Below, piece after piece: positions 22,219-34,175 of a stretch of 35,261 bases of DNA. Position 1 is the first letter of the stretch. Each line of letters begins with the position of its first letter. The translations under genes were made by a program, and so were the position numbers. The notes below the pieces were generated by a model that did no database searches, was not told where the DNA came from, and was given only the letters and a program-made list of their open reading frames with translations. The stretch is from Azolla pinnata (taxonomy: Eukaryota; Streptophyta; Polypodiopsida; Salviniales; Salviniaceae), in contig JBBBWG010001404.1 in NCBI GenBank assembly GCA_037176905.1, forward strand, positions 1 to 35,261, in the 5' to 3' direction.

Positions 22219-22836
22219 CATGCAGTTGAAGCAGCAAAAGGCATGAAGCAGCGGCTCCAGATCCTGTTTTTCATGCGCTTGAAGCAGCAAAAGACATCAA
22301 GCCAAGAGGCTCCAGATCCTGTTGTTTCTGATGCAGTTGAAGCAGCAAAAGACATCAAGCCAAGAGGCTCCAGATCCTGTTGTTTCTGATGCAGTTGAAG
22401 CAGCAAAAAGCATCAAGCCAAGAGGCTCGAGATTCTGTTGTTTCTGATGCAGTTGAAGCAGCAAAAGCATCAAGCCAAGAGGCTCCAGATTCCGTCTTGA
22501 TGCCGTTGGAAGCAGCCAAAAGCATCAAGCCAAGAGGCTCCAGATCCTGTTGTTTCTGATGCAGTTGAAGCAGCAAAAGCATCAAGCCAAGAGGCTCCAG
22601 ATTCTGGCTTGATGCAGTTGGAAGCAGCCAAAAGCATCAAGCCAAGAGGCTCCAGATCCTGTTGTTTCTGATGCAGTTGAAGCCGCAGAAGCATCAAGCC
22701 AAGAGGCTCCAGATCCTGTTGTTTCTGATGCAGTTGAAACCGCAGAAGCATCAAGCCAAGAGGCTCCAGATCCTGTTGTTTCTGATGCAGTTGAAGCCGC
22801 AGAAGCATCAAGCCAAGAGGCTCCAGATCCTGTGTT
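22219..22836. repeat. Eleven-unit minisatellite 3' of the U-box gene
   Basis: Units begin at 22219, 22272, 22330, 22388, 22446, 22499, 22558, 22611, 22670, 22727 and 22784. Spacings are 53, 58, 58, 58, 53, 59, 53, 59, 57 and 57. The core is GATGCAGTTGAAGCAGCAAA, then AGCATCAAGCCAAGAGGCTC, then CAGATCCTGTTGTTTCT. Units at 22446-22669 form two 112-base dimers (53+59). The last three units are 57 bases and share a frame reading DAVEAAEASSQEAPDPVVS. The array ends about 65 bases past the U-box stop codon and probably falls in its 3' untranslated region. Confidence 0.95.
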
Positions 22837-22899
22837 TTCCTTCTTGCTCTGGCATTGCATCAAGCTCCGCACAAGACTGTGGAGGGAGAGGCGAAGGAT

Positions 22900-24438
22900 T
22901 CAGAGCCTGTGGGAAGCGGAGCTGTTCGGGGACGATGGAGGAGGCCGGCCCAGCTCTTTCAGGAGGTCCTGGATCCTTCTCTTGGTGATGGTGGTGCAGT
23001 CCATCTGCGCGAGGACGAGGAGCTTGCTGGAGGCGCCGAGCTGCGAAGCTGCCTGGGAAGGGGAGATGGCGATGGAAGGAGCTTCGGCCGCAGGTCCATT
23101 GGCGGCGGAGGAGGCCGCTGCGGGAGCTGCAGCTCCATCGCCATGGCCGGAAATGTGGTGAGGAGACGGAGTCTGTTGCTGCAAACAGGAGACGGAGGCA
23201 GGAGCACAGATCAAGCTCCATAGCACGGCTATGGCGAGCTCGTTCGCCAGATCTGAGAGCACCAGCAGGCTTCTCACCATCGCCGGCACCGACAAGGCAT
23301 GCGCGCGGAGCCTCGCCCTCCCTGCCTGCGACCCCAAGCTCAGCGCCGACAGCAGCGACAAGATCCTCTCCGCTTCCTCCCTCCTGCTCCCCGGCAGCAG
23401 CTCCACCATCGCCTCGATCCTCCCCTCCTTCCCCACCATCGCCCTCACCAGCGGCTCCTTCATCCACGGGTCCTTCTGCAGCGCCGACAGCGCTCCCAGC
23501 CCTGCCCTCAGGTACGCCTCCGATGCTCTCCCCTCCATATCCGCCTCCTTCTTCCTCGCCGCGAGGTCGAAGAGGCTCCCGATCACGTCCTGTGGCCCCG
23601 ATGCGATCAGCTTCATCACCGCCTCGCCCATCCTGCAGCCTGCAGAGATCTTCTCGATCGCCGCCGCCGCGTGCACCGAAGCTCTTTCCTCCTTGAGAAG
23701 CCAAGCTATGGCGGAGACAGCTCGCGGGTTGCTCAGCAACGACAGCTCCGCCGGCTTCAGCCGGAGGAGAGCTAAGATCGAGACAGAAAGCTCCAGAGAT
23801 TGCAGGGTTTCTCCATCCATCGGGCCAGGATCTCCATGATGATGATGATGATGATTGCGGCGAAGGTTCGAGGAGATGCTAGGGTTAGGGTCAGCATGGC
23901 GGCGCAGAAACGAATCCAGGGCTGCAACCAATCCTTCTTGCTTGATGGAGCTATGTTGGATCTGCCCTGATTCGACCAAGCGTTTGACGCATCGGAGAGA
24001 CGATAGGCGGAGACGAGACTTGCACCTTGCATTGTCGTTCTCATCATCAGCGCCATCACTGTCATCATCTTCGTCGCCATCATCCTTACATGCGATGTTC
24101 TCCAGGATCTGTGAAGTGATATTGCTGCTTGTCGTTGGGATTGCTTTCAGGGACGGCATCGCACCTGCTGATGCTTGGATATGGTTGGAGGATTTCCAAT
24201 CCAGGATCATGGAGCGGAGCGCATGGTTGGGGATGAGATTAGGGTTGGATCCTATGACTTTCATCGTCACTGGGCAAGTTGATTTCCCCTCCTGCAGCCA
24301 TTTCTCTACGTTCGAGCGGTCGTAGGTGATGCCCGATGGCAATGTCACGGGATCCTCCATCATGCATAGTGAGATCGGGCACACAAACAAAGGGGGAACC
24401 TTGTTGCTCTGATCAGACATGATATCCAGTGATGGCAT
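22900..24438 (-). CDS. U-box/ARM-repeat E3 ubiquitin ligase (plant PUB)
   Basis: One intronless frame of 512 aa. PUB proteins transfer ubiquitin from an E2 to substrates, often in immunity and stress signalling. The U-box lies at about residues 15-88: PPLFVCPISLCMMEDPVTLP, GITYDRSNVEKWL, CPVTMKV, LIPNHALRSMI. An acidic stretch (DDGDEDDDSDGADDEND), a polyhistidine run (NHHHHHHGD) and about five ARM-like helical repeats follow. A conserved C-terminal helix (SSKLLVLAQMDCTTITKRR) is like that of PUB22-24 and related ligases. The short intronless form with one U-box then ARM repeats fits the PUB20-27 classes. An ATG seven codons in (MSDQSN) is an alternative start. GC content is much higher than in the flanks, and the opposite strand is open for long stretches as a by-product. 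Confidence 0.92.
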   Translation of the reverse strand: MPSLDIMSDQSNKVPPLFVCPISLCMMEDPVTLPSGITYDRSNVEKWLQEGKSTCPVTMKVIGSNPNLIPNHALRSMILDWKSSNHIQASAGAMPSLKAIPTTSSNITSQILENIACKDDGDEDDDSDGADDENDNARCKSRLRLSSLRCVKRLVESGQIQHSSIKQEGLVAALDSFLRRHADPNPSISSNLRRNHHHHHHGDPGPMDGETLQSLELSVSILALLRLKPAELSLLSNPRAVSAIAWLLKEERASVHAAAAIEKISAGCRMGEAVMKLIASGPQDVIGSLFDLAARKKEADMEGRASEAYLRAGLGALSALQKDPWMKEPLVRAMVGKEGRIEAMVELLPGSRREEAERILSLLSALSLGSQAGRARLRAHALSVPAMVRSLLVLSDLANELAIAVLWSLICAPASVSCLQQQTPSPHHISGHGDGAAAPAAASSAANGPAAEAPSIAISPSQAASQLGASSKLLVLAQMDCTTITKRRIQDLLKELGRPPPSSPNSSASHRL

Positions 24439-27079
24439 TCCTCTTTCGGTCTCTCCCCTCTAGCAACCAGTGCACTCTAGCTCTCTAGTTCAACCACCCG
24501 AATCCTGGGGAGCAGCCGCAAGCGTCGCACAATTCAGAGTTGCTAGAAGTAGCAACCATCCGGGGCCCCAAAATGTGTTTGGCTAATTGTTTTTGTTTGG
24601 GTAGCAGAGAATCTGGATGGAATCTAAATCTAATTCGTGGTAATGGGATCCTCGAGGTGGTTCTGCTGAAGTGAATATGCGAATGGGAGGAAGCTCGGCA
24701 GCAATCCAGAGATGGTGATTGGATCTTATCATAAGCTTGTTTTCAAAAGGAGCTGCCTGATTCGGTAACTATGGCTTATGATTGATTGTGGGATTTCATC
24801 GGCGGGGGAAGCAAGTATTGCAGGATGGCATTTCAAGCTCCATAGCCTGTTGGGCTTGCATCCTGTTTTATACAAGGAAATGCTGGGCACATCCTTGATG
24901 TGCAAGGGCAATGGATTGCAGGAGGAAAGAAAGCAAAATCGGTCAAAAAGTGGTTGGGAGTCCCCTCAGACCGAGTTTGTGGGCGGGTGACAAGATGATT
25001 CAAATGTGGAAAAAGCAAGAAGCTGTGAAGATCAGGTGGACCAAACTTTGAATGGTATGCCTCCTCCATCTACGTGTGGCATATGCATGATCTGCATGGC
25101 ACTATGTTTCACACCCCTGACCGTGTATTGAATCAGAGAAATGTGGCTTACTCTCATGCTCATACTTCTAGAGATGGTGCAAGCCATGAATTTGAGCTGT
25201 TTGTGCTGGCCATTGCAACAGTTGTTTTTCTGTGCATCATCACCAAGAGTGCAAGAAAAAACAAAACAAAACAAGACATGCCTTTGGGTATGCATACAGA
25301 ATACACACATCAATCTGTGCATAGATCAATACAAGGATATGTGTTTACTCTTGGTATAATCTATGTATACATTTTTATGTTTATCAGGATATGCCTCTAC
25401 TCACACCACACACAAAGGGGGTGTTTAGTGGGATGAATGGAAAGATTAAAGTCATTGCAATCAAACAAGGATTTCTGAGCTATTGCTTTTGCTGACCCAC
25501 CCCCTCCCCCTTTGGATCAAATACAAGTTTATGTATTGTCTTGTATAATCTATGTTATACATGTATATTTATCAGGATATGCCTCTAACACATAGAAGGG
25601 TTTGGTGGGATGATTGGAAAGATTAAAGTCATTGCATATACCAAAAATCAACAAGGATTTCTGAGCAATTCTGATCTCTGTATGACCCGTCGTCTCTTGG
25701 GCCCAGTTGGAAACTTTCAAACCTTTGAAACTCGTCTCATCATCATTCTGGATAGCCGAAAAAGTATGTGCCACAACAGAGCATTTGAATGCAGTGGTCA
25801 AGCCCTCGAATTTCGAAGATATTTCCCAAAAAACACTAGGGCAGCAGCAGATGCCCTTCCTATACATAATTAAAGCAACTCGCTGCACTCGAAAACAGTT
25901 CATCGTGCAAGAAACGCTGTTTTCTGTTGTTATATTGCATTAACAGCGCCGAATCGAATACATTAGTTCATCTGTCTTGTGTACAAGCATTGATCTTATT
26001 CTCTGACCAGAACCTGCAGCTGTCATGCTTTTACTAACACACTCGGCAGTTATTCCACGATCTGATTTTTACTGCATTTGAAGGCCCCAAAGTAAATGAT
26101 AATAGGGTTATTGGCTTTGCGACATATAAACGATACCTCAGACTGTTAAAGCGTCACCAACACTATCCCAACAGGTTGCTTGCTGCAAGAAATCATACAA
26201 ATAGAGATTTCTTTTTGCCCTCCTAAGATATCCTAGACTTCTAAACTAAGCGATTCGATCTCGATCTCAACTATTCGGCCTCCAAAACACTTGAGCCTCA
26301 GCTTCAACAGATTTAAGAAATATATCTTTTTGCTGATGGGGAAACAGTAGTATCACGTAAAAACATTGGGTACCCACAGAAGTTATGGAATTGATTCTGG
26401 GGTGCAGTTCCCAACTGAACCAAATTGGATACATCACAAACACTTTCTGTATGAAATGATAAAATCAAACCGATAACGTTAGTAATTTTCTTAATACCAT
26501 CTGCAAGAAACTACGACACGATCTGACAAACAATAGTAAAATTGCTTCATCTCCTTTCAAATGATGCGCGCTCCATAGATGTCCACAGGTCACAGGAAAA
26601 TTGACCTTTGACCTTGACAACGACGTTGAAAATTATTTTCAAAGTCAAAGATGTTTTAGGAATCTATTACTGTTTATCTTCAGAATGTCCATGGCCTCAT
26701 GAATAGTTTTTACACCAGGTACAACATGTACAGCCGTCCCTGATCGAGCAAATCAATAACATGGATCTACAATGATACCATGACATTATCCCTCCACATT
26801 ACAGAATCAGACAGTTGATCCCAAAATTTGATCTTGAAAAAGAGGCCACATTCTGTTTGATTTACGCTCAAGCATGAATATGGCGTACATTATTTTGAAA
26901 TGGAATGGAAAATTATATATTTTCATACCCTGATTTATAGCTTGCTAAGAAAGACAGTAAAGGACAATAAATCAAGGAACATATACAGTTAACATATAAT
27001 ATCGTCCACAAGCTCAATCGCCCTTTACTAAAAGAATTAATGAATAAATATCTACCCAGGTCTCAAATGCCATATGTAC
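24439..27079. other. Intergenic region between two minus-strand genes
   Basis: The part next to 24439 is the promoter and leader of the U-box gene. The part next to 27079 is the 3' untranslated region of the FEI-like gene. Between them I see no conserved gene. A ~130-150 bp duplicated segment is listed separately. Confidence 0.5.
25352..25670. repeat. Imperfect direct repeat, ~130 bp, offset 177-188 bases
   Basis: ATCAGGATATGCCTCTA occurs at 25383 and 25571. AAAGATTAAAGTCATTGCA occurs at 25441 and 25618, followed in both by a variable stretch and CAACAAGGATTTCTGAGC or AACAAGGATTTCTGAGC. The copies have diverged with indels. Confidence 0.85.
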
Positions 27080-30000
27080 TCACTCTGAATCGTAAAAATC
27101 ACTTGGACATGGTGACATGATCTCAGCTTCGAGCATCTTGACCACTTCGTGCATCGTTGGTCGATCTTCTGGCATAGGACTCAAGCACTGAGTCGCAATC
27201 TGCAGCAATGTCTCTAAGCTCTCCAGCATTACACCCTCACATTTTGGGTCGAGAATCTCTGTCAAACTCTTTTCATTCCTTAGCGAGATTGCCTGCTCAA
27301 AGTGCAGCTATGTTGTCAATCCATTTGCAAGAATCGACAGATATAGGTAATAAAAGAACTTGTGATGCTAGCAGATATACTTAGTAGCTAACGTACCCAG
27401 CCAACAATATTCAACCCTCTTTCTACGAATGATGCATCGCTAGGACGCTTCCCACTAACAAGCTCCAGCAGAACAACCCCATAGCTGTAAACATCAGACT
27501 TTTCTGTTGCTCTTCCGCTCTGAAGATACTCTGTAAGAGAACAGATAAAATACTGCAGTAAGAATTTGTTTTGTGCATGTGGTCAGAAAATCACACATTC
27601 CAGTCACATCCCACTGTTCTTTGAATTTGTGTACACATCCTGGGTGTTTTAGACATAACACTGGTATCTTGCTTTGCACAGCTTATGGCTATAGACAATA
27701 GCCAACAAGGAGCTGTCATCACAGCCAGATTTTATTGAATTCTATAAAAGAACCTTGGTCAGGTTCCTTCAATTTCCTCACCTGCTTCTTGCTACCAGAA
27801 AATAAGGCATATGCACAGATCCAGATTACATACCTGGAGCTAAATATCCAAAAGTCCCAACAATGACAGTTGTGACATGAGATGTATTGTCTCCCAATAA
27901 TTTCGCTAGACCAAAATCTGAAACGTAAGGTTCAAAATCGTCCCCAATAAGGATATTGCTAGACTTCACATCACGATGTATAATCCTCGGTGAGCAGTCA
28001 TGATGCAAGTATGCAAGGCCACGTGCAGCCCCTAATGCCACCTTTAGACGAGCTGTCCAATTGAGTGATGACACCTTAAGATCTTGACCTATGTTACAGT
28101 GAGAATGTTAGCCAATGGATTTATCCAGTCTGTTTGGGAATGTTATTATAGCATTTTGAAACCTAAAATTTACTCACCATGCAGCATTCCTTCTAGACTC
28201 CCATTTTGAAGGTAATCATAGATAAGCATCTTCACTGAAGGTGCGTTACAATAGCCTCTAAGATTTACCAAGTTGCGATGCTTGATACTTCCTAGAACCT
28301 CTAGCTCTCTTTCAAATAGTTGGCCAAAACTACACTTATCAATCCTTTTTACAGCAAATGCACTGCCATCCTCCATTACAAGCTTGTAAACAGTTCCGAA
28401 TCCACCGTGTCCAATAATATGTGTCTCATCAAGTGACTCAGTTCTGCGAAGTATCTCCTTTGAACTGTACGGTATGTCACCATGGAAGATCACTACAGTT
28501 GCACCTAGCAAAATTTCACAATAGTCCAGTAAGTTTCACACATATTACTAAGGTTTATATGTCCATGATAAATGATGAAAATACATCAAGACCAGAATAA
28601 TTGAAATGCATAACTTCGCACATAATAGTCCGAGTCAGAGAGAATGTGTTCAGATACCCCTAGTGAGATAGGGGGTGCAGTGTGAAAGACTTCAGTGGAA
28701 TAACCGGGAAAAAGGAGCAAAGTCACAGATCATTTGACAACTCAAAGAGAATATGCATATTGATGTGAAGCAGGCAAAGACAGTAGAGACAAGCGAAAAA
28801 TGTTTCTCAATTGAAACATGTTATGAGTGGAGAGGAGTGAGCCCCGAATTTCCAAAAATATTTGATGGTTTAGAAGTTTCCCAATTCCGTATTTCTAGAT
28901 ACTATTTCATCCACTTCTCTCCTAGGTTTGTAAATTATATTCTGCACAGCCATTCTGTCAGTGTATGGAATCCGGTGAAGATAGGTAAATACAATGAAGA
29001 CGTTTAAGAATGTCTCAATTAATACATGTTTAGAAGGATGAGGAGTGACACACATTTCCAAAAAATATACTTGTTATAACCCTTCCTCTTCTAGGTGCAC
29101 AAGTATGTCTCCTAAATTCAGTTTCTAGGTATTACCCCATGATTGAAATTTCAAGAGTTGTAAGAGATATCCCTTACTCTAGATGTGTTGAATGCAATTA
29201 TACAGAGCTATATCATTATATTTTTCAATGATCCATAACTATTCCTGAGAGTATATCTCGTACTAGACTGTAATATACAGTCACTTCAATTGAATAAAAA
29301 TGAGCTATAACTTTCAAGGTCTCATAAGCCACTTGGTAGGTTGAAGTCTGTAACTTTTATGGTCATTACTTCTATCATCCCACTATGCTTTATACTTAAA
29401 ACTTCCAACCATTTAATCATAAAATATTCAGTAAAATCTCATCAGACATAAGAAGTGAGAAAACAATGGTACGTAGTAGCAGCATACCATCATCTCCAAT
29501 CTCTTCGTCAACTTTGTATTTTCTACCAAACTTATGATACAAAAACCATCCCCAGAAGCATACGAATGCACTAAGAACAGTTAAGGCTACTGCTGCACTG
29601 ATAAGAAATTCTGCTGAGGCTTTAGATTTCTTCTTAGGTAAACCTGTGATCCAGTTCAAAAAAGCGATATGAAGTAAGACTCCATATCTGCTAGCTTATT
29701 CTCACCAAAGGATATTACAATTACCATAAAGATGGTCTGACGCTGCACTTGGAGGAGTAGCCAATGAGACAATGTTTATGGGGGGCTGATCCAGCTGACT
29801 TTTGCAAATTTCACCAACTTGCCGACCACAAAGTCCCAGATTTCCAATAAAACTGAAAGAATTTCAGGTCAACAAAAGAAACTTATGAGCATATGTCAGG
29901 AAAAGGATAAGATGTCCTGTAAAAACGAGGCATCATAAAAAATTAGCTTACGACGTTGCATTGAATTTCTCCAAAACCCCATTCTCGGGTATTTCACCGA

Positions 30001-31854
30001 TCAATAAGTTTGTTGAAACATTGCTGAAAAGAGCCAAGGAGATATTTAACAAAAGCGACCATCATTAAAGTACATCCATTTCTCCCTTGATGAATCAACC
30101 AGAGTACAATCATTTACTCACAATGTAATTAGATTTTGAAGATTTCCAATGTCCGATGGAATGGCGCCATTTAGCAAGTTACTTGAAATATCCCTGAAAA
30201 GGAAGGAAACTGGAGATGAACAGCAGGGAAGAATAACCATCAACCGTTTTCCAAATTATAATATGCTAAATACGTACAGGATCTTCAGCTCTGATAATTG
30301 ACCTATTTCTTTAGGAATCTGACCACTTAGATAATTATCTTGTAGAAGCCTGCATCCAAACTATTTCAAAGTAATTATCCACTCTGCATATATAACATCA
30401 GATTACTTTGAGAAAAAAGATATATATCACTGTCCACACTGAGAAGTATCTCAAGTCAGATATATATAATGGGCAGCTGGCATGATCTGTGAGAGAAACA
30501 CAATGCTTCTGTCACTCATTAAAATTATAGATTTTAGGAAAAAACATATTGTTTTATCCAGGATCATTCTCATGAGTGTAAATTTTCTGATGAAAAATGA
30601 GTTTAAAGTTGACCTGAGGAGTGGGCAAAGCATGACAAATCATCAACATTACATGCATGCTCAGGAAAAAAATCACTTTTTCTACCCAATCATTAGCTCA
30701 AGAAATGCAAAATAATTAACTTTCTTTGAGACTTCACTGTAATGATGGGAACAGCAAGGTCGGGTATCTTCTCCCAGTAGCCATGGAGCACAATGATGTT
30801 TCAGGCACGTAAAATATGGCAATTCCAATGTTCACGTCAAGATTTACGCAATACTTTTCAGAGATATCGATTTGGATTTAAAGAAAAATGTCACAGACTC
30901 CATTGAGAGTGGAATATCAAAGAGAAGCAGTGTGCAGCTCGGGCAATATAGAGAGAAAGAGTGTAGTGTCTATGAAACCTTCCTGGATTATATGCTTCAG
31001 ATAGCAAGCATTGTGTAAATGAGAATACTCCCAAGAAAGAAAATTTGGGTCATCAAAACTGTTTGAAGTCTACTTCACAAGTGTTTCACGAAAGGAAAAA
31101 ATTACATTTTGAATATATGATGGTATTTTGAAAGTTATCTTAGTTATTAAGCACTATAAAATAGAACAAACAATCAAATTTTCAAAAACAGTGTATGAAT
31201 GGTGTTAAGAATCAGGAATGACAAAGTTACTCACAGAGCTTTTAAGCGAGAGCAATTCCCTAACGTTTGAGGAATGGGACCATTCAGGATATTCTGCTCA
31301 AGATCCCTGAAAGACAAAACCTTCTTAAGAAGAAAGAGAGAAATATGAAAGCAGCAGAAGCAGCTGGTTGGATGGGGATCTTACAGTTGCTCAAGCTGCT
31401 CAAGCTTCCCCAAATCGGGAGATATTTTTCCCTGTAGCTTTCGTGATGCAAGTTTTCTGTTTACAGTGCATTAGCAATGGTTCAATACAATACCAAGAAA
31501 ACTCCACCATCTTTCAATGTCAGACTATCAGTGTAAAACTAAGAGAATACTTACAATGAAACTACACGCTCTGTCTCACTATCACATGTGACACCATCCC
31601 AATTGCATGGGCTCATATCACTTTCCTTCCAACGAAGGAGTATTTTATCTGAATTCCATAGATTCATTTTGAACGCAAGCAATGCATCTCCTGGAAATAC
31701 CAACACAATTTAGCACTTAGATCTTTACATATATGCATTGCATGTATTTCCAAATTTCATGGAATCGCTTTATCATACCATCAGGATTTAACGCACAGCA
31801 GCAGCTGCTCAATAATAGAGAGCATATCAGAATTTCTAGTCTTTTAAGCCTCAT
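27080..31854 (-). CDS. FEI: FEI1/FEI2-type LRR receptor-like kinase
   Basis: Thirteen minus-strand exons: 31779-31854, 31555-31690, 31385-31456, 31235-31306, 30278-30349, 30122-30193, 29952-30023, 29725-29852, 29488-29643, 28178-28504, 27834-28088, 27397-27530 and 27080-27292. They total 1,785 bases, giving 594 aa, close to Arabidopsis FEI1/FEI2. Five consecutive exons are exactly 72 bases, one LRR each. The order is signal peptide ([16 protein letters not shown]), LRR cap (NPDGDALLAF...[10 protein letters not shown]), about five LRRs, and a Cys pair ([12 protein letters not shown]). One membrane span at about 246-270 leads into the kinase domain: [10 protein letters not shown], Lys338, HRDVKSSN at 432-439, DFG at 452-454 and APE at 478-480. 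The end is CPSDFYDSE, the FEI signature. All catalytic residues are kept, so it should be an active kinase. FEI kinases act at the plasma membrane in cell-wall and cellulose-related signalling. Intron 4 (884 bases) and intron 9 (983 bases) are the longest. Confidence 0.95.
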
Positions 31855-33500
31855 TTTTCTCATGCAAGGATTCTTGCATCTTACATTCGGATTTCCTGTG
31901 GTTCAGAAGCAAATGTAGTTCAACCATTTAGACAGGTACAGTTTATTGGACGCATCATAAAGAAAAGAAGGTCAATCCCAAATATGTAGCTTTGAAAGAA
32001 AAAAAACTTAATGCTTCCTTTCAGCGATCACTTATCTGGTGTGAAATCTATGCTCTCTGAAAATTGAAAAATAAACCCATAGATTCTGAGCACGTGCTGG
32101 ACTATCATGAACGTAAACAAGCAAAGATCACTAAGGATCTAATTCATTTCCCAGATCTATCCTCACATCTAATTTACATCTGAAACGCTTTTTTCGGCAA
32201 CTTGTGAATATTGGAATATAATATCCTGACTGCCTGAGCAACTCCTCCTCATTATATCATAAAACAGTGTATTTGGAAACTCTACATTTTCAGCACGTGG
32301 ATTAGATAATTGAGCCAGGTTTAGACTACAGTCAAGAACTTCGATGCCAAAAGTGCAGTTTGAGATACTACACTTTCTGCATTGCTCGTTTATATTCACG
32401 GTCATCTTCAAACAAAGATTTCGAGCCTTCAGAAGTCGGTATACAATGCACTGCATTCGCAAAACATCGGTAACTGTCGCATTTGAACCGCTTAGAAAAG
32501 GGATTTTCTTTGAAATCTTTACGCTGGACATTTTTTTCACTTGCACGATGCTTGCTCGAATCGGTTTATTTCACTAGAAAATCGAATTCTAATATTGGAT
32601 GGCCTTAAATTATCTGGAACACTGCAAGCATCACATTTGAGGAATGCACATATGCGATTCCACAGTCTCTGCTTTTTCCACGCGAATCAGTTCAACTTTA
32701 CATCTTTTAACACGGATCGTCGAAATCGAAGAGCACTAGGGCCGACCTGTCTGAAAAACTGCCGGCATCGCATCCAAAGCCACATGTATGGGGTTCGTCG
32801 CCGCGCACTGGCAGCAGCAGCGCACCGATCAGCATCCGGATGGAGGCCCAGGATCCTCTTCAAGACCAGAAGAGAGGGAGAAGGGCCAGGGGGGGGTTCG
32901 CACCGAACGAAGGCGTCTAGCGCTGAGGAGGAGGAGGAGGAGGAGGAGGAGACGAAGGGAGGAGGAGTCCAGGTCGGGTGCGGCGGAAGGATGAGGCGGC
33001 CATCGGCGCGCGGAGCTTTCTTATCCGAGGAGCTTGCTCAGCGATGATGCCAAGAAGTGCGTGTTCTGGGGCATGTGGACGTGGGCGAAGAAGCAAAGCA
33101 GAAAGCAACGGGGAGCGGGTGCAGGAGATGGAAGGAGAGGCCGCTTGAAATGGGATCTGTCTTGTCGGCAGAAGAACTCGTCCTGGGAGTCAGAAGAAGC
33201 AGGAGGAGGATCAGAGGCAGCAGCGAGAGAGGAAGCCGAAGAAGAAGAAGAAGAAGAAGAAGAAGAAGAAGAGAAGGCAAAGAAACGATGGCTATGGCTA
33301 TGGCAGGAGCAGGAACAGGGGAAGGGAAGAAGGGGCAGGGAGCAGGGGAAGGGATGAAGGGCAGGGCCTGCAATTATCCAAAACATGAAAGGAAGGTGAA
33401 GAGTAGGTGTGCACTTGTATTGTGTACATGTAAACTGTATTGTCTTGCATTATTTCTGGAGCAGCAGAAGTAGATAGCCCCAGAGACAGACATGTGCCTG
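31855..33500 (-). promoter_or_regulatory. Upstream region of the FEI-like gene
   Basis: No conserved gene is seen. The first part is AT-rich, while 32760-33360 is GC-rich with GGA and GAA triplet tracts, as expected of a plant leader and core promoter. A minus-strand open frame at 32169-32546 (125 codons) has no family signature. The leader may be spliced, because the CTT-rich part lies more than 1.3 kb from the start codon. Confidence 0.4.
33232..33277. repeat. (GAA)n tract, CTT in the sense of the FEI-like gene
   Basis: GAAGAAGAAG... runs on the plus strand, with a shorter GGA tract at 32925-32955. It produces the polyglutamate and polyserine open frames seen in all six frames. Confidence 0.9.
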
Positions 33501-33509
33501 AGTTTGGGT

Positions 33510-34175
33510 GCTCTCGGCTCGTTCGATCGGGGGGGGCTCCGAATCCGCTGGTGTTTTGCTGTGTTCTTTCCTAGCGCCGGGGGAGAAGCTTGCTTTGCGC
33601 CTTAGCTGGCTCGATCTGCTCCGAATCGGCCGGCTTGTTTTCGTGCTCTTTCTCAGCTTGGAGGACTTTGGGGGGGGCTTATGCTGGTCCGATCTGCTCC
33701 GAATCGGCTGGTTTGCTGTGTTCTTCCTCGATTGGAGAGGGACTTGGGGCCAACCTTTAGCTGGTTCGATCTGCTCCGGATCAGCTGCTTTGCTGTGTTC
33801 TGCCCCGACTACAAGACTCGGGCCTCCGCCGGTGGTTCGACCTGCTCCGAATCGGTTGCTTTGTTCTGTTCTTTCTCGGCAGGAGCACTTGCGCCTTAGC
33901 TAGTTCGATCTGCTCTGAATCGGCAGGTTTGGTGTGTTCTTCCTTGGCTGGAGGACTTGGGCCTTGGCTGGTTCAATCTGCTTCGAATCAGTTGGTTTGT
34001 TGTGTTCTCGGCTGGAGGACTTGGGCCTTGGCTGGTTCAATCTGCTTCGAATCAGTTGGTTTGTTGTGTTCTCGGCTGGAGGACTTGGGCCTTAGTTTGA
34101 TCTGCTCCGAATCGGTTCGTTTGTTGTGTTCTCGACTAGAGGACTCGGGAATTAGCTTGGTTCGACCCGAAACAA
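33510..34175. repeat. Diverged minisatellite, about ten units of 60-82 bp
   Basis: Anchored on TTCGATCTGCTCCGAATCGG, units recur near 33518, 33611, 33687, 33767, 33838, 33903, 33974, 34040, 34099 and 34162. Between anchors lie GGTTTGCTGTGTTCT and TTGGCTGGAGGACTTGGGCC-like blocks. The units at 33974 and 34040 are near identical over about 65 bases, while the outer units are diverged, so a recent duplication lies inside an older array. Both strands stay open in places by repetition. Confidence 0.92.

Noticed and set aside
22219..22836. CRISPR-like regularly spaced repeat, or a repeat-protein gene
   Set aside because: The units are contiguous with no unique spacers, the host is a plant, and the reading frame shifts between the 53-, 58- and 59-base units, so no single repeat protein is encoded across the array.
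22808..23839. Long open frames antisense or out of frame to the U-box gene
   Set aside because: They overlap the high-GC U-box coding exon, lack domains, and arise from its codon composition.
32169..32546. 125-codon minus-strand open frame upstream of the FEI-like gene
   Set aside because: It has no recognisable domain and no splice link to the signal-peptide exon, and it lies in expected leader or promoter sequence.
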